DNA of 64,000 nt from Woeseiaceae bacterium (GTDB lineage: Bacteria; Pseudomonadota; Gammaproteobacteria; Steroidobacterales; Woeseiaceae). The notes beneath the pieces were generated by a model. That model had not been told where the DNA came from. It was given only the letters and a program-made list of their open reading frames with translations, and did no database searches. Each line of letters begins with the position of its first letter. The first letter of the stretch is position 1. Shown one piece after another: positions 40,138 to 49,132 of the stretch. Both the position numbers and the translations under genes were made by a program. The DNA is taken from positions 59,095 to 123,094 of the forward strand of contig JASJCM010000004.1 in assembly GCA_030065985.1 (NCBI GenBank). The letters are read 5' to 3'.

Positions 40138-41444
40138 AACGCGCCTATGGGCAGGGGGATCGGCGCGCCATTAACGGTTAGCAGCCCACCCTTCATCTCG
40201 GCCTTCAGCACGTAAGCATCGCCTTCCTTGGTCAGGTAGCCGCCGCCAATTGCCATGGCCGCCTGTGGGTTCATGGCCGTAACCATCTCGACGATCGGCT
40301 CGGGAATCGACAGGTCAATCGTGGCCTCGGTATTGAGCAGCAGGGACGTCCACTCGAACGTGCTGACGTCTTCCTCGCCGAACGAGAACAGCAGCTGCGA
40401 CGTGATCGTGCCTTGCGGCACGGTGATATCGAAGCGATTGAAGTTCAGCGCAAAGCCCGACGCGAACAGCTGCTTGAGATCCCCCTCCATGGCGCCATAC
40501 ATCGCCATCGGATCCTGCTGCGTGGCCGGGTCCATGCTGTTGATGACCTGTTCGAGGCGGCCCATCGCTGCAGCATCGGCGCCTTCGATGGCCATTTTGA
40601 GATCCAGGGTCATGTCGCCGACGTTGGGCAGCTTGCGCATGGTCGCACTGACCGTCGCATCGGCATTCACAGCTTCGCCATCGAGCTGGGTGTTCGCGGT
40701 GACAGCCATCGACATCGGCCCGGGGGCGCCGGGCGCTGCGACGATCAGCTCTTCGACGGCGAAGGTGAGTTCGCCAACCGCGAAGCCATATTCGGTCGGC
40801 TTCTGATCGCCCTCAAACGTGATGCCGGCGAGGCTAACGCCCTCGTTGCCGCTGTCGATCGAAAGGTCGCCGATCTTGCCCTTGAACACAGCCTCGCCGC
40901 TTGAAGGATCGGTCTTGATATCGACGTTGGTCGAGCCCCAGCTCGCCGTCATGTCGCCGTCCGAGTGCGAGCCCGGCCCGACGACGTAATTCGACTGCAG
41001 CTCGCCGCCAAGGCCTACTTTGCTGTAGATCGTGCCGGGCAGGTCGAAGACCTCGCCGTCCGGCGACTCGATAGCCAGCGTCGAGACGGCGCTACCCAGA
41101 CCAGGCGCGAGCGAACCCTGTTCCCGCCCCATCGAGGAAACCGGGATCAGGCCATGATCAAGCTTGGTATTGATGAGCAAGACCGGCAGTTCGTCCGTCT
41201 GCATGCCCATCGTCGACATCGCTGACAACAGCTCGCCATCCATGATTTCGACGCGGTGTTGGCCTTCCGAGGAGAACCAGCCACGCTCGAAACTATCCGA
41301 CGTGACGCGCACGGCGCCGCTTTCCTCCGCGGCCCAGTTGAGATTTTCGTCCATCGACTGTTCGGCCATACGACCGACGATGGCGGGGGAGACAAGGATC
41401 ACTGCGGCGAGCAGGACCAGTACGACTACGAGACCTTTCTTCAC
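40134..41444 (-). CDS. YdgA-like DUF945 family protein
   Basis: 436 residues. An N-terminal signal or anchor (KKGLVVVLVLLAAVILVSPA) is followed by the typical start of DUF945 proteins: MAEQSMDENLNWAAEE and SDSFERGWFSSEGQHRVEI. The body is long, acidic and beta-rich. E. coli YdgA is an inner-membrane-anchored periplasmic protein of unknown function. No catalytic motif is visible. It is transcribed alone and is convergent with the opp genes. Confidence 0.82.
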   Translation of the reverse strand: MKKGLVVVLVLLAAVILVSPAIVGRMAEQSMDENLNWAAEESGAVRVTSDSFERGWFSSEGQHRVEIMDGELLSAMSTMGMQTDELPVLLINTKLDHGLIPVSSMGREQGSLAPGLGSAVSTLAIESPDGEVFDLPGTIYSKVGLGGELQSNYVVGPGSHSDGDMTASWGSTNVDIKTDPSSGEAVFKGKIGDLSIDSGNEGVSLAGITFEGDQKPTEYGFAVGELTFAVEELIVAAPGAPGPMSMAVTANTQLDGEAVNADATVSATMRKLPNVGDMTLDLKMAIEGADAAAMGRLEQVINSMDPATQQDPMAMYGAMEGDLKQLFASGFALNFNRFDITVPQGTITSQLLFSFGEEDVSTFEWTSLLLNTEATIDLSIPEPIVEMVTAMNPQAAMAIGGGYLTKEGDAYVLKAEMKGGLLTVNGAPIPLPIGAF

Positions 41445-41617
41445 GATCTTTCCTCTTGCAGGAGGTGCCCAATATCCCGGATGCTAGCATGTGAGGCGCC
41501 CGGTACTGTGACGCAGCTATAGAAATCCGCCTTAACTGCCACTACCATAGCGCCTCACGCGATGTCCGGGTTTCGACCGGGGCATGGAAAGTTTCGAGAA
41601 ACCAAGTGATTACGAAC

Positions 41618-42220
41618 ATGAAGATCGTAGCCAGCGCCGCGACACTGCTGATCGCCACCCTATTTTTCGCGCCGCCCGCCGCCGCCGAAGGCGATATCGA
41701 AGTAGGCAAGAAAATCGCCTACACCTGCCTCGGTTGCCACGGCATCGACGGTTATCGCAACGCCTACCCGTCCTACCGGGTACCCAAGCTCGGCGGCCAG
41801 AAAGCCGGCTACCTCGAGATCGCACTCAAGGGCTACCGTGACGGCACGCGCGAGCACCCGACGATGGTGGGCCAGGCCAAGAGCCTCTCGGATCAGGACA
41901 TTGTCGATGTGGCTGCCTATCTCGCGACACTGGGCGCCGAAACCGTGGCCGCAGGCGGAACCGAAGGTGCGTCTTTCGATAAGGCCGCCACCTGCGCCGC
42001 CTGCCATGGCGCCAACGGGATCAGCATCAATGCCGCCTGGCCGACATTGGCGGGGCAGCACGAGGACTACCTGCTTAACTCACTCAAGCAGTATCGTGAC
42101 GGCACGCGTGGCGATCCGGTCATGACGGCCCAGGCAGCTCTGATCGCGGAAGAAGACCTGGCGAAGCTTGCGTTCTACTTCTCGCGCCTCGATGGCCTCG
42201 AAACCACCAAGCCCGAATAA
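41618..42220 (+). CDS. Cytochrome c4-type diheme protein
   Basis: 200 residues from the ATG at 41618; an in-frame GTG at 41606, four codons upstream, is equally possible. The signal peptide MKIVASAATLLIATLFFAPP ends in AAA. Two heme-binding CxxCH motifs: CLGCH (about 30) and CAACH (about 124), each in a repeated cytochrome domain with GYRDGTREHPTM / QYRDGTRGDPVM methionine-ligand regions. It is a periplasmic electron carrier to terminal oxidases. Confidence 0.9.
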   Translation: MKIVASAATLLIATLFFAPPAAAEGDIEVGKKIAYTCLGCHGIDGYRNAYPSYRVPKLGGQKAGYLEIALKGYRDGTREHPTMVGQAKSLSDQDIVDVAAYLATLGAETVAAGGTEGASFDKAATCAACHGANGISINAAWPTLAGQHEDYLLNSLKQYRDGTRGDPVMTAQAALIAEEDLAKLAFYFSRLDGLETTKPE

Positions 42221-43175
42221 GCGCGCACAGCTGACCGCGCTGGGCGATGGCATCATCGCCATCGACACTGAATACCTGCGCCCGCTCCAGGATGCGAGTC
42301 ACCTCATCATCCAGGACGGGCGCGCTGCATTTGTGGATACCGGCACGAACGACAGCGTGCCGCTGTTGCTCGATGCGCTCGAACAGCAGGGGCTTGCCGC
42401 CGCAGATGTCGACTATGTCTTCCTGACGCACATTCATCTCGATCACGCCGGCGGCGCCGGCCTGCTCATGCGCGAGCTGCCGGAAGCTCGCTGCGTCGTG
42501 CATCCGCGCGGGGCGCCCCACATGATCAACACCGAGCTGCTGGTTGCCGGCACGATCGGCGTGTACGGCGAGGAGAAAACGCGCGAGATGTATGGCGAGG
42601 TTCTGCCGATCGAGGAGTCCCGCGTGATTGTTGCGGATGACGAAGCCTGGTTCGATCTGAACGGCCGGCGGCTGCAAACTCTGCACACGGAGGGTCATGC
42701 GCGTCATCACTATGTGCTCAATGACCCGGCTTCGCGCGGCGTGTTTACCGGCGACAACTTCGGCATTTCGTATCGTGAGCTCGACACGGTGAACGGCGAG
42801 TTCATTTATCCGACCACGACACCCGCGAGCTTTGATCCGGACGAGGCTCACAAGTCGGTGAATCGCATCATGGCGTGCGAGCCGAAGCAGCTTTTCCTCA
42901 CACACTACAGTCGTGTGACCGACCTCGAGCGCCTCGCGGCCGACATGCACGCTGGCATCGATGCCTATGTCGAACTCGCACTGGCCAACAAGGATGAAGA
43001 CGATCGCGACGCGAAGATCCAGCAGGCCATGGACGACCACCTCTCGGCGCGCGCCCGCGACCATGGTTTCAAGGGCGATCGCGACGCACTATGGTCGATA
43101 TTGGAACTTGATATTGTGCTGAACGCGCAGGGCCTCGTGTCCTGGTTGCAGCGGCTGGAGAAACACCATGGATAA
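42192..43175 (+). CDS. Metallo-beta-lactamase fold hydrolase
   Basis: 327 residues from ATG 42192, overlapping the cytochrome gene by 29 nt; an earlier start at 42168 is possible but gives no conserved sequence. The metal motif is FLTHIHLDHAGGAG (HxHxDH) near residue 80. Further ligands are TEGHARHHYVL and the late DP/His region FLTHYSRV. There is no signal peptide, so it is cytoplasmic. The substrate is unknown. It overlaps the next gene by 8 nt. Confidence 0.85.
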   Translation: MASKPPSPNKRAQLTALGDGIIAIDTEYLRPLQDASHLIIQDGRAAFVDTGTNDSVPLLLDALEQQGLAAADVDYVFLTHIHLDHAGGAGLLMRELPEARCVVHPRGAPHMINTELLVAGTIGVYGEEKTREMYGEVLPIEESRVIVADDEAWFDLNGRRLQTLHTEGHARHHYVLNDPASRGVFTGDNFGISYRELDTVNGEFIYPTTTPASFDPDEAHKSVNRIMACEPKQLFLTHYSRVTDLERLAADMHAGIDAYVELALANKDEDDRDAKIQQAMDDHLSARARDHGFKGDRDALWSILELDIVLNAQGLVSWLQRLEKHHG

Positions 43176-44160
43176 GTTTCGCGTCTTTCGTATCAATGAA
43201 CGTGATGGCGAGATCGTTGCCGGCTTTGAGGAGCTCGACATCGACGACCTGACCGAGGGCAACGTTACGGTTCGGGTGACGCACTCGACGATCAACTACA
43301 AGGACGCGCTGGCCGCGACGGGCAAAGGCAAGATCCTGCGCCGCTACCCACTTAACGGTGGCATTGATTTCGCGGGTGTCGTCGTCAGCTCCGAGGACGC
43401 TGAGTTCCAACCCGGCACCGAGGTGCTGATGAACGGCTGTGGCCTGAGCGAAACCGTCGATGGCGGCTATTCGGAATACGCTCGCGTCAACAGTGATGGC
43501 CTGGTCGCTGTTCCCGAGGGCATGAGCTGTGCGGAAACGATGCAGATCGGCACGGCCGGCTACACTGCGGCGTTAGCTATTCACCGCATGGAGCAGAACG
43601 GCCAGGCGCCCGACCAGGGGGCGGTTGTAGTGACCGGCGCCACGGGCGGGGTTGGCAGTATTGCGATCGACATGCTCGCGGGCCGCGGTTACGAGGCCGT
43701 TGCCCTGACGGGCAAGGTCGAGGAAGAACGCTATCTCCGTGAAATTGGCGCGGCGCGAATCCTGCTGCGCGACCAGATCGACCTCGGCAAGCGGCCGCTC
43801 GAGAAAGCCCAGTGGGCCGGCGCTATCGACAACCTTGGCGGTGATTACCTCACGTGGCTGACTCGTACGATGCAGTACGGCGGCAACATTGCCAGCATTG
43901 GACTGGCGGCGAGCCCGGCGCTGAATACCACGGTTGTGCCCTTCATCCTGCGCGCTGTATGCCTGCTTGGCATCAACTCGGTTGATACCCCGCGCGACCT
44001 GCGCAGGGCCGTCTGGGCGCGTATCGGCGGAGACCTGAAACCGCGGCACCTGGACACGATCGGCCATCGGACGATCGGTTTCGATGAACTACCTGGCGCA
44101 TTTACGGCCTACATAGACGGGACAATTACCGGTCGAACGGTCGTTGAGATATCTCGCTAG
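43168..44160 (+). CDS. MDR-family oxidoreductase, acrylyl-CoA reductase (YhdH/AcuI-like)
   Basis: 330 residues. Family signatures are HSTINYKDALAATGKGKI, RRYPLNGGIDFAGVVVSSED, IGTAGYTAALAIHRME and the NADPH-binding GATGGVGSIAIDMLAG. The C-terminal RHLDTIGHRTIGFDELPGAF is also family-typical. YhdH/AcuI enzymes reduce acryloyl-CoA to propionyl-CoA, a detoxification step linked to DMSP metabolism in marine bacteria. That role here is by homology only. The overlap of 8 nt with the MBL gene indicates one transcript. Confidence 0.9.
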   Translation: MDKFRVFRINERDGEIVAGFEELDIDDLTEGNVTVRVTHSTINYKDALAATGKGKILRRYPLNGGIDFAGVVVSSEDAEFQPGTEVLMNGCGLSETVDGGYSEYARVNSDGLVAVPEGMSCAETMQIGTAGYTAALAIHRMEQNGQAPDQGAVVVTGATGGVGSIAIDMLAGRGYEAVALTGKVEEERYLREIGAARILLRDQIDLGKRPLEKAQWAGAIDNLGGDYLTWLTRTMQYGGNIASIGLAASPALNTTVVPFILRAVCLLGINSVDTPRDLRRAVWARIGGDLKPRHLDTIGHRTIGFDELPGAFTAYIDGTITGRTVVEISR

Positions 44161-44169
44161 GAGAACAAG

Positions 44170-46155
44170 ATGAGCTTTTGGATCAGGGCGGCCATCACCG
44201 GTTTCGCCGCAGCGCTGCTGATGGCGTCGGCCGCATTCGCCGACGATGTCGTAAGAACCACTGCCAACAATGGCAACCTCGTGATGGAAGATATTCCGCC
44301 GATTCCCGCGCGCATCGTTGAAGACCTGAACCGCTATCAAAACGTGCGGTCGGCCGCGTTCCGCGGCTGGACGGAAGACGGTGCCGGCATATACGTTACC
44401 ACACGCTTCGGCGACCTGAACCAGATTCATCGCGTCGATATGCCGGGTGGCGCGCGGACCCAGCTGACGTTTTACAAGGAACCCGTTTACGGCGTGACGC
44501 GGCAGCCCGGCGGTGCGTCACTGCTGTTCACTCGCGACGTCGGCGGCGGCGAGTTCGCGCAGATTTTCCTGCTGGACCCCGCCACCGGTGACGCGACGCT
44601 GTTGACGGACGGCGAGTCGCGCAATGGAGGCGTGGTCTGGGATCGCCAGGGACGAAGAATTGCGTATCAGAGCACACGTCGCAACGGCGCGTCGAACGAC
44701 ATCTGGGTCATGGACCCGAACGAACCGGATGCCGCCCGTATCGCCCTCGAGTCATCAGATGGGTCGTTCTGGGGCGCCGCCGAATTCTCGGCAAGCGGTA
44801 CGCAAATTCTGGCGACGAATTACGTCAGCATTACCGACGCGCGAGTACACCTGGTCGACCTCGATTCGGGTGCGGTCAGCCTGTTGGCCGGCGGCGGCAG
44901 CGTCCCGAGCTACAACGTTCCGGTCGCCTTTGACGACGAAAACGACGGCGTCTGGATGCTTACGGATCAGGGCGGCGAGTTCGTGCAACTGGCGTGGCAG
45001 GCGAGTAAGGCCGGTGCATCCGTCGAAGTCGTCACTGGAGACATCCCCTGGAACGTGAGTGGCGCGGTAATCAGCCATGATCGTCGCCGGCTGGCGTTTG
45101 TCATTAACGAAGGCGGGATGTCGCAACTGTACCTGCTCGATACCAGGACCCGGGAGTACCGCAAGGTCAGCGGGTTGCCGACCGGGTTGGCCGGCTCACT
45201 CGAGTTCAGTCCCGATGATCGCCGTCTCGGCATGACGCTCAATACACCAAGCACGCCGAGCGATTCGTTTTCTCTGGCGCTCGGCGACGACCCTCTCAGC
45301 CACGGTGAGTTGACGCGCTGGACGACAAGCGAAGTAGGCGGGCTGGATACATCGGCATTCGTTTCACCGGAGCTGATCCATTTCCCCACATTCGACGAGG
45401 TTGATGGCGCGCCGCGGCAGATCCCGGCCTGGGTGTACAAGCCCGTCGGTGAGGGTCCGTTCCCGGTTGTGGTATCGATTCACGGCGGCCCTGAAGGCCA
45501 GGCCAGGCCCTCGTTCAGCAGCACCTACCAGTTGTGGATGCAGAAGCTCGGTGTCGCTGTCGTCGTGCCGAACGTGCGTGGCTCCACCGGTTACGGCAAG
45601 ACCTACGTGAGCCTGGATAACGGTTTCAAACGCGAGGATTCCGTGCGAGACATCGGTGCGCTGCTCGACTGGATTGGCTCAACGCCCGACCTCGATGCTG
45701 ATCGCGTCGCGGTATTCGGCGGCAGTTACGGCGGCTACATGGTGCTTGCCAGCGCCGTTCACTACAGCGACCGTCTCAAGGCGGCCGTCGACATCGTCGG
45801 CATCAGCAATTTCGTCACGTTCCTCGAGAATACCCAGGACTACCGGCGCGATTTGCGCCGTGTCGAGTACGGGGACGAGCGGGACCCGGAGATGCGCGCC
45901 CACCTGGAGCGGATCAGTCCGCTGAACAACGTGGAGAAGATCGATGTCCCCATGTTTGTAGTGCAGGGCGAGAATGATCCGCGCGTGCCCGTTACCGAAG
46001 CGCAGCAGATCGTCGATGCGCTGCGCGAGCGCGGCCACCCCGTCTGGTACATGAACGCCCTGAATGAGGGGCACGGTTATCGCCGCAAGGAGAATCGCGA
46101 CATCTACCAGCAGGCAACCGTGCTCTTCTTCGAGGAGCATCTGTTGCGTGAATGA
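44170..46155 (+). CDS. Exported S9-family prolyl oligopeptidase-like peptidase
   Basis: 661 residues with a signal peptide (AAITGFAAALLMASAAFA). The N-terminal WD40/TolB-like beta-propeller covers about 60-390 (DLNQIHRVDMPGG, RIAYQSTRRNGASNDIWVMD). The C-terminal hydrolase has SIHGGPEGQARPSF, nucleophile FGGSYGGYMVLAS, acid VQGENDPRVPVTEA and His NEGHGYRRKEN. The active site is intact. It ends 8 nt inside the rsmG gene, so it may be co-transcribed with rsmG-parAB. Confidence 0.93.
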   Translation: MSFWIRAAITGFAAALLMASAAFADDVVRTTANNGNLVMEDIPPIPARIVEDLNRYQNVRSAAFRGWTEDGAGIYVTTRFGDLNQIHRVDMPGGARTQLTFYKEPVYGVTRQPGGASLLFTRDVGGGEFAQIFLLDPATGDATLLTDGESRNGGVVWDRQGRRIAYQSTRRNGASNDIWVMDPNEPDAARIALESSDGSFWGAAEFSASGTQILATNYVSITDARVHLVDLDSGAVSLLAGGGSVPSYNVPVAFDDENDGVWMLTDQGGEFVQLAWQASKAGASVEVVTGDIPWNVSGAVISHDRRRLAFVINEGGMSQLYLLDTRTREYRKVSGLPTGLAGSLEFSPDDRRLGMTLNTPSTPSDSFSLALGDDPLSHGELTRWTTSEVGGLDTSAFVSPELIHFPTFDEVDGAPRQIPAWVYKPVGEGPFPVVVSIHGGPEGQARPSFSSTYQLWMQKLGVAVVVPNVRGSTGYGKTYVSLDNGFKREDSVRDIGALLDWIGSTPDLDADRVAVFGGSYGGYMVLASAVHYSDRLKAAVDIVGISNFVTFLENTQDYRRDLRRVEYGDERDPEMRAHLERISPLNNVEKIDVPMFVVQGENDPRVPVTEAQQIVDALRERGHPVWYMNALNEGHGYRRKENRDIYQQATVLFFEEHLLRE

Positions 46156-46717
46156 CGAGCGTTTCGATCGGCTGCTCGATGAGCTCGAACGCTGGAACCG
46201 CAAGGTAAACCTGACGGCCGTTCGTGACCGCGCGCAGATGGTCACGCTCCACATTGAAGACAGCCTCGTCGTGCGGCCGCTGCTCGAGGGCCGCCGCATC
46301 CTGGATGTCGGCACGGGCGCGGGCTTTCCCGGACTGCCGCTCGCGATAGCGGAACCCGGTCGCGACTTTACGCTGCTCGACAGCAACAACAAGAAGATCA
46401 TGTTCGTGCAGCACGCGGCGAACCTGCTGGGTCTCGACAATGTGACGGCCGTGAAAGCGCGCGCCGAGGACTTTGCACCCGGCCACCGCTTTGATACCGT
46501 GATCGCCCGGGCAGTCGCTTCATTGCGGCGCCTGACAGAGATAGCCGGTCATCACGTGGGAGAGGACGGGGTGTTCGTGGCGCTGAAGGGGCGCTACCCG
46601 GCTGAAGAAATAGAAGAACTACCGGCTCCGTGGAGCCATGAAGTGATGGAACTGAACGTGCCGGGGCTGGAACGGGGCTCGCGGCACGCCGTGCTGTTGC
46701 GACGAGCAGGAACATGA
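46148..46717 (+). CDS. rsmG: 16S rRNA m7G527 methyltransferase RsmG (GidB)
   Basis: 189 residues from GTG 46148 (VNDERFDRLLDELERWNRKV), overlapping the S9 peptidase gene by 8 nt. The SAM-binding motif is ILDVGTGAGFPGLPLAI, followed by FTLLDSNNKKIMFVQ, VIARAVASL and the GRY..EEIEEL region. It is about 18 residues shorter at the N terminus than E. coli RsmG; the frame upstream has no homologous sequence. It methylates G527 of 16S rRNA. It is followed by parA with a 4-nt overlap. Confidence 0.95.
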   Translation: MNDERFDRLLDELERWNRKVNLTAVRDRAQMVTLHIEDSLVVRPLLEGRRILDVGTGAGFPGLPLAIAEPGRDFTLLDSNNKKIMFVQHAANLLGLDNVTAVKARAEDFAPGHRFDTVIARAVASLRRLTEIAGHHVGEDGVFVALKGRYPAEEIEELPAPWSHEVMELNVPGLERGSRHAVLLRRAGT

Positions 46718-47499
46718 CACGAATCATTGCGGTAGCAAACCAGAAAGGCGGGGTGGGCAAGACCACCACCTGTGTCAATCTGGCTGCGTCGCTGGCGGCG
46801 ACGCAGCGTCGCGTATTGCTTGTGGACATGGATCCGCAGGGCAACGCGACGATGGGCTGTGGTATCAACAAAATGGAGCTCGAGAATTCCGCCTGCGACG
46901 TGCTGCTCGGTGAAGCAAGCGCAGCAGACACGATCGTCTCGGCACCCGAAGGCGGTTTCGCGGTGCTGCCGGGCAATGAGGACCTGACGCTCGCCGAGGT
47001 CAAGCTCCTGCAGGAAATCGGCCGCGAGATGAAGCTGAAAAAAGCGCTCTCACCCGTCGCGGGGCTCTATGACTTCATCCTCATTGACTGCCCGCCGTCG
47101 ATCAACATGCTGACTGTTAATGCGCTGACAGCCGCGGACGGAGTGCTGATTCCGATGCAGTGTGAGTACTACGCGCTGGAGGGCCTGTCTGCGCTGCTCA
47201 ATACGATCGAGCAGGTGCGCGACTCCGTCAATCCGGGCCTCGAGGTCTTCGGCATTCTGCGCACCATGTTCGATCCGCGTATCAATCTTTCCAACGAGGT
47301 CTCGCTGCAGCTCATAGAGCATTTCGATCGCAAGGTGTTCCGCACCTGCGTGCCGCGAAACATCCGACTCGCCGAGGCGCCGAGCTTCGGCCGACCCGTA
47401 CTCCTGCATGACCGCTCCTCGCGGGGCGCGATCGCGTATCTCGCGCTTGCCGGTGAAATCCTGCGCCGTGAAGATGCGCGCGTTGCGGAAGCTGTTTGA
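46714..47499 (+). CDS. parA: Chromosome partitioning ATPase ParA (Soj)
   Basis: 261 residues. The deviant Walker A KGGVGKTTTCVNLAASLA, VDMDPQGNATMGCG and FILIDCPPSINMLTVNAL (Walker B) mark a chromosomal ParA without N-terminal HTH. With ParB and the two parS sites in recF it forms a complete ParABS segregation system next to oriC. Its stop overlaps the TTG start of parB. Confidence 0.97.
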   Translation: MTRIIAVANQKGGVGKTTTCVNLAASLAATQRRVLLVDMDPQGNATMGCGINKMELENSACDVLLGEASAADTIVSAPEGGFAVLPGNEDLTLAEVKLLQEIGREMKLKKALSPVAGLYDFILIDCPPSINMLTVNALTAADGVLIPMQCEYYALEGLSALLNTIEQVRDSVNPGLEVFGILRTMFDPRINLSNEVSLQLIEHFDRKVFRTCVPRNIRLAEAPSFGRPVLLHDRSSRGAIAYLALAGEILRREDARVAEAV

Positions 47500-48395
47500 C
47501 GACTATGACACCAAAGAAACGACTGGGCCGGGGCCTTGATGCCCTCCTGAGCAAACCGGCCGCTGAAATAACGGCCAGCGAACCCACCAGTGACGGCGAG
47601 GATACGCTGCGCGAGATTCCGGTGGAGCTGCTGCAGCGCGGGCAGTACCAGCCGCGCGTCGACATGCGACAGGACTCGCTTGAAGATCTTGCAGCTTCCA
47701 TCAAGGCGCAGGGCGTCGTGCAACCGATCGTCGCGCGCCCAATCCCGAGTCCCGGGAAAGAGCAGCGCTACGAGATCATCGCCGGCGAGCGCCGCTGGCG
47801 CGCCGCGCAGATGGCCGGCCTGGCCGACATACCCGCTGTCGTTCGCGAGATTCCCGACGAAGCCGCGATTGCGATGGCCCTCATCGAGAACATCCAGCGC
47901 GAGGACCTGAATCCGCTCGAGGAAGCACGCGCGCTTGATCGGCTTATTCGCGAATTCGACCTGACACACGCCGAGGCCGCCGACGCCGTTGGCCGATCGC
48001 GAGCATCGGTCAGCAACCTGCTGCGCCTGCAGGATCTGTCTGACAAGGTGAAGCCGTTGCTCGAGGACCGGCAGCTAGAGATGGGGCATGCGCGTGCGCT
48101 GCTGTCGATCTCGAACCCGACGCAGCAGTTCGACGCGGCACGCCAGGTCGTCAAGAAAGGCATGTCGGTGCGCGAGACTGAGCGGCTCGTAAAGCGGATG
48201 CTGGAGGGCGCAAAACCGAAGCCGGCCAAGAAGGCGCCCGCACAGAACGCCGATATCCGGCGACTCGAGATCGAGGTTTCAGAAAAGCTCGGCGCAAAGG
48301 TTGCGGTGCAGCATACGGCCAAAGGCGCCGGCAAGCTTGTGATCAGCTACAACACCCTCGACGAACTCGACGGCATCCTCAATCACATCAAATAG
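47496..48395 (+). CDS. parB: Chromosome partitioning protein ParB (Spo0J)
   Basis: 299 residues from TTG 47496 (GGAAG lies 4 nt before it); ATG at 47505 is the alternative. The N-terminal KKRLGRGLDALLSK is the ParA-stimulating arginine-rich region. The CTPase/ParB fold has RYEIIAGERRWRAAQMAGL and ALIENIQREDLNPLEEARA. The HTH (LTHAEAADAVGRSRASVSNL) binds parS. A C-terminal dimerisation domain follows (RRLEIEVSEKLGAKVAV). Its end overlaps the convergent transposase gene by 8 nt. Confidence 0.97.
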   Translation: MTTMTPKKRLGRGLDALLSKPAAEITASEPTSDGEDTLREIPVELLQRGQYQPRVDMRQDSLEDLAASIKAQGVVQPIVARPIPSPGKEQRYEIIAGERRWRAAQMAGLADIPAVVREIPDEAAIAMALIENIQREDLNPLEEARALDRLIREFDLTHAEAADAVGRSRASVSNLLRLQDLSDKVKPLLEDRQLEMGHARALLSISNPTQQFDAARQVVKKGMSVRETERLVKRMLEGAKPKPAKKAPAQNADIRRLEIEVSEKLGAKVAVQHTAKGAGKLVISYNTLDELDGILNHIK

Positions 48396-49020
48396 CCCCC
48401 CTCGTGTCAGTCACGGTGTCTGACACCGGCTTGCTTAGATCCGGTTTACCGGTCAACGTCTGCCGCCGAAGGCCCTTAAGGTCGGCGTCTATCTCGGGCT
48501 GATTAAGGTAAGACCTCCAGTCAGGGACCAAGTCTTGCGTTGAGCTTCGGTTGACCAGGGCATCGTCACCCAACCCTAGATTTCCCCTTGCGCTCGACCA
48601 GGTCCACTCCTCGGGGGAAAGCACTATTCCAGCTCGGACAGGATTCAGCTCGACGTACCTCAGCGCGGTGAGAGCGTGCAACTCGTTTAACACGACAGAG
48701 AAGAAGCGAGCCTGCCACAAGTGGCCTTGCCAATCGTATTTGAGATTGGTCAAGCGGGCGTACCTTTGGTGGAGTGCTTTGAAAAACTTTCCCAGGCTGT
48801 CGTCTCGGCCCGGTACCACTACCGCATGAATGTGGTTCGGCATCAGGCAGTAGGCCCAGAACTCGATATCGTGTGATGAGCTGAGCTCGTGAGCCAGGCG
48901 GAGATAGCATTCGTAATCCCGGTGATCGAGGAAGGTGGGCTGGCCCCGGACGCCGCGCTGCGTAACGTGATGCGGAAATCCCGGCACTACCATTCGAGCA
49001 GCTCTTGTCACGCAAATCAT
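48388..49020 (-). CDS. REP-associated tyrosine transposase (RayT, Y1 family)
   Basis: 210 residues from ATG 49018-49020; GTG three codons later is also plausible, giving the usual RAARMVVPGFPHHVTQRG start. The Y1/HUH domain shows the histidine-hydrophobic-histidine motif LMPNHIHAVVVP, the GHLWQARFFS block and the catalytic-type Tyr in ALRYVELNPVRAGIVLSP. It is flanked by two nearly identical palindromes in direct orientation. The left one lies inside its own 3' coding end and 8 bp from the parB stop. RayT proteins mobilise REP sequences in gammaproteobacteria. Confidence 0.88.
   Translation of the reverse strand: MICVTRAARMVVPGFPHHVTQRGVRGQPTFLDHRDYECYLRLAHELSSSHDIEFWAYCLMPNHIHAVVVPGRDDSLGKFFKALHQRYARLTNLKYDWQGHLWQARFFSVVLNELHALTALRYVELNPVRAGIVLSPEEWTWSSARGNLGLGDDALVNRSSTQDLVPDWRSYLNQPEIDADLKGLRRQTLTGKPDLSKPVSDTVTDTRGAI
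48404..48429. repeat. REP-like palindrome, copy 1
   Basis: GTGTCAGTCAC, one central G, then GTGTCTGACAC followed by CGG: an 11-bp inverted repeat with one mismatch. The copy at 49104-49129 matches it at 25 of 26 positions in the same orientation. It lies between parB and the transposase 3' end. Confidence 0.8.
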
Positions 49021-49103
49021 CCGAATTGAAGGCTGGACTGCCAATATCGGAGAATCGCTGACATGCCGCACGACGCGAAAGTACCGAGAATCGCCACTTT
49101 TTT

Positions 49104-49129
49104 GTGTCAGTCACGGTGACTGACACCGG
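49104..49129. repeat. REP-like palindrome, copy 2
   Basis: Perfect inverted repeat GTGTCAGTCAC / GTGACTGACAC around a single G, then CGG. It lies upstream of the transposase start and just after the EAL gene's 3' end. Together with copy 1 it brackets the transposase gene as direct repeats about 700 bp apart. Confidence 0.8.
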
Positions 49130-49132
49130 AGG

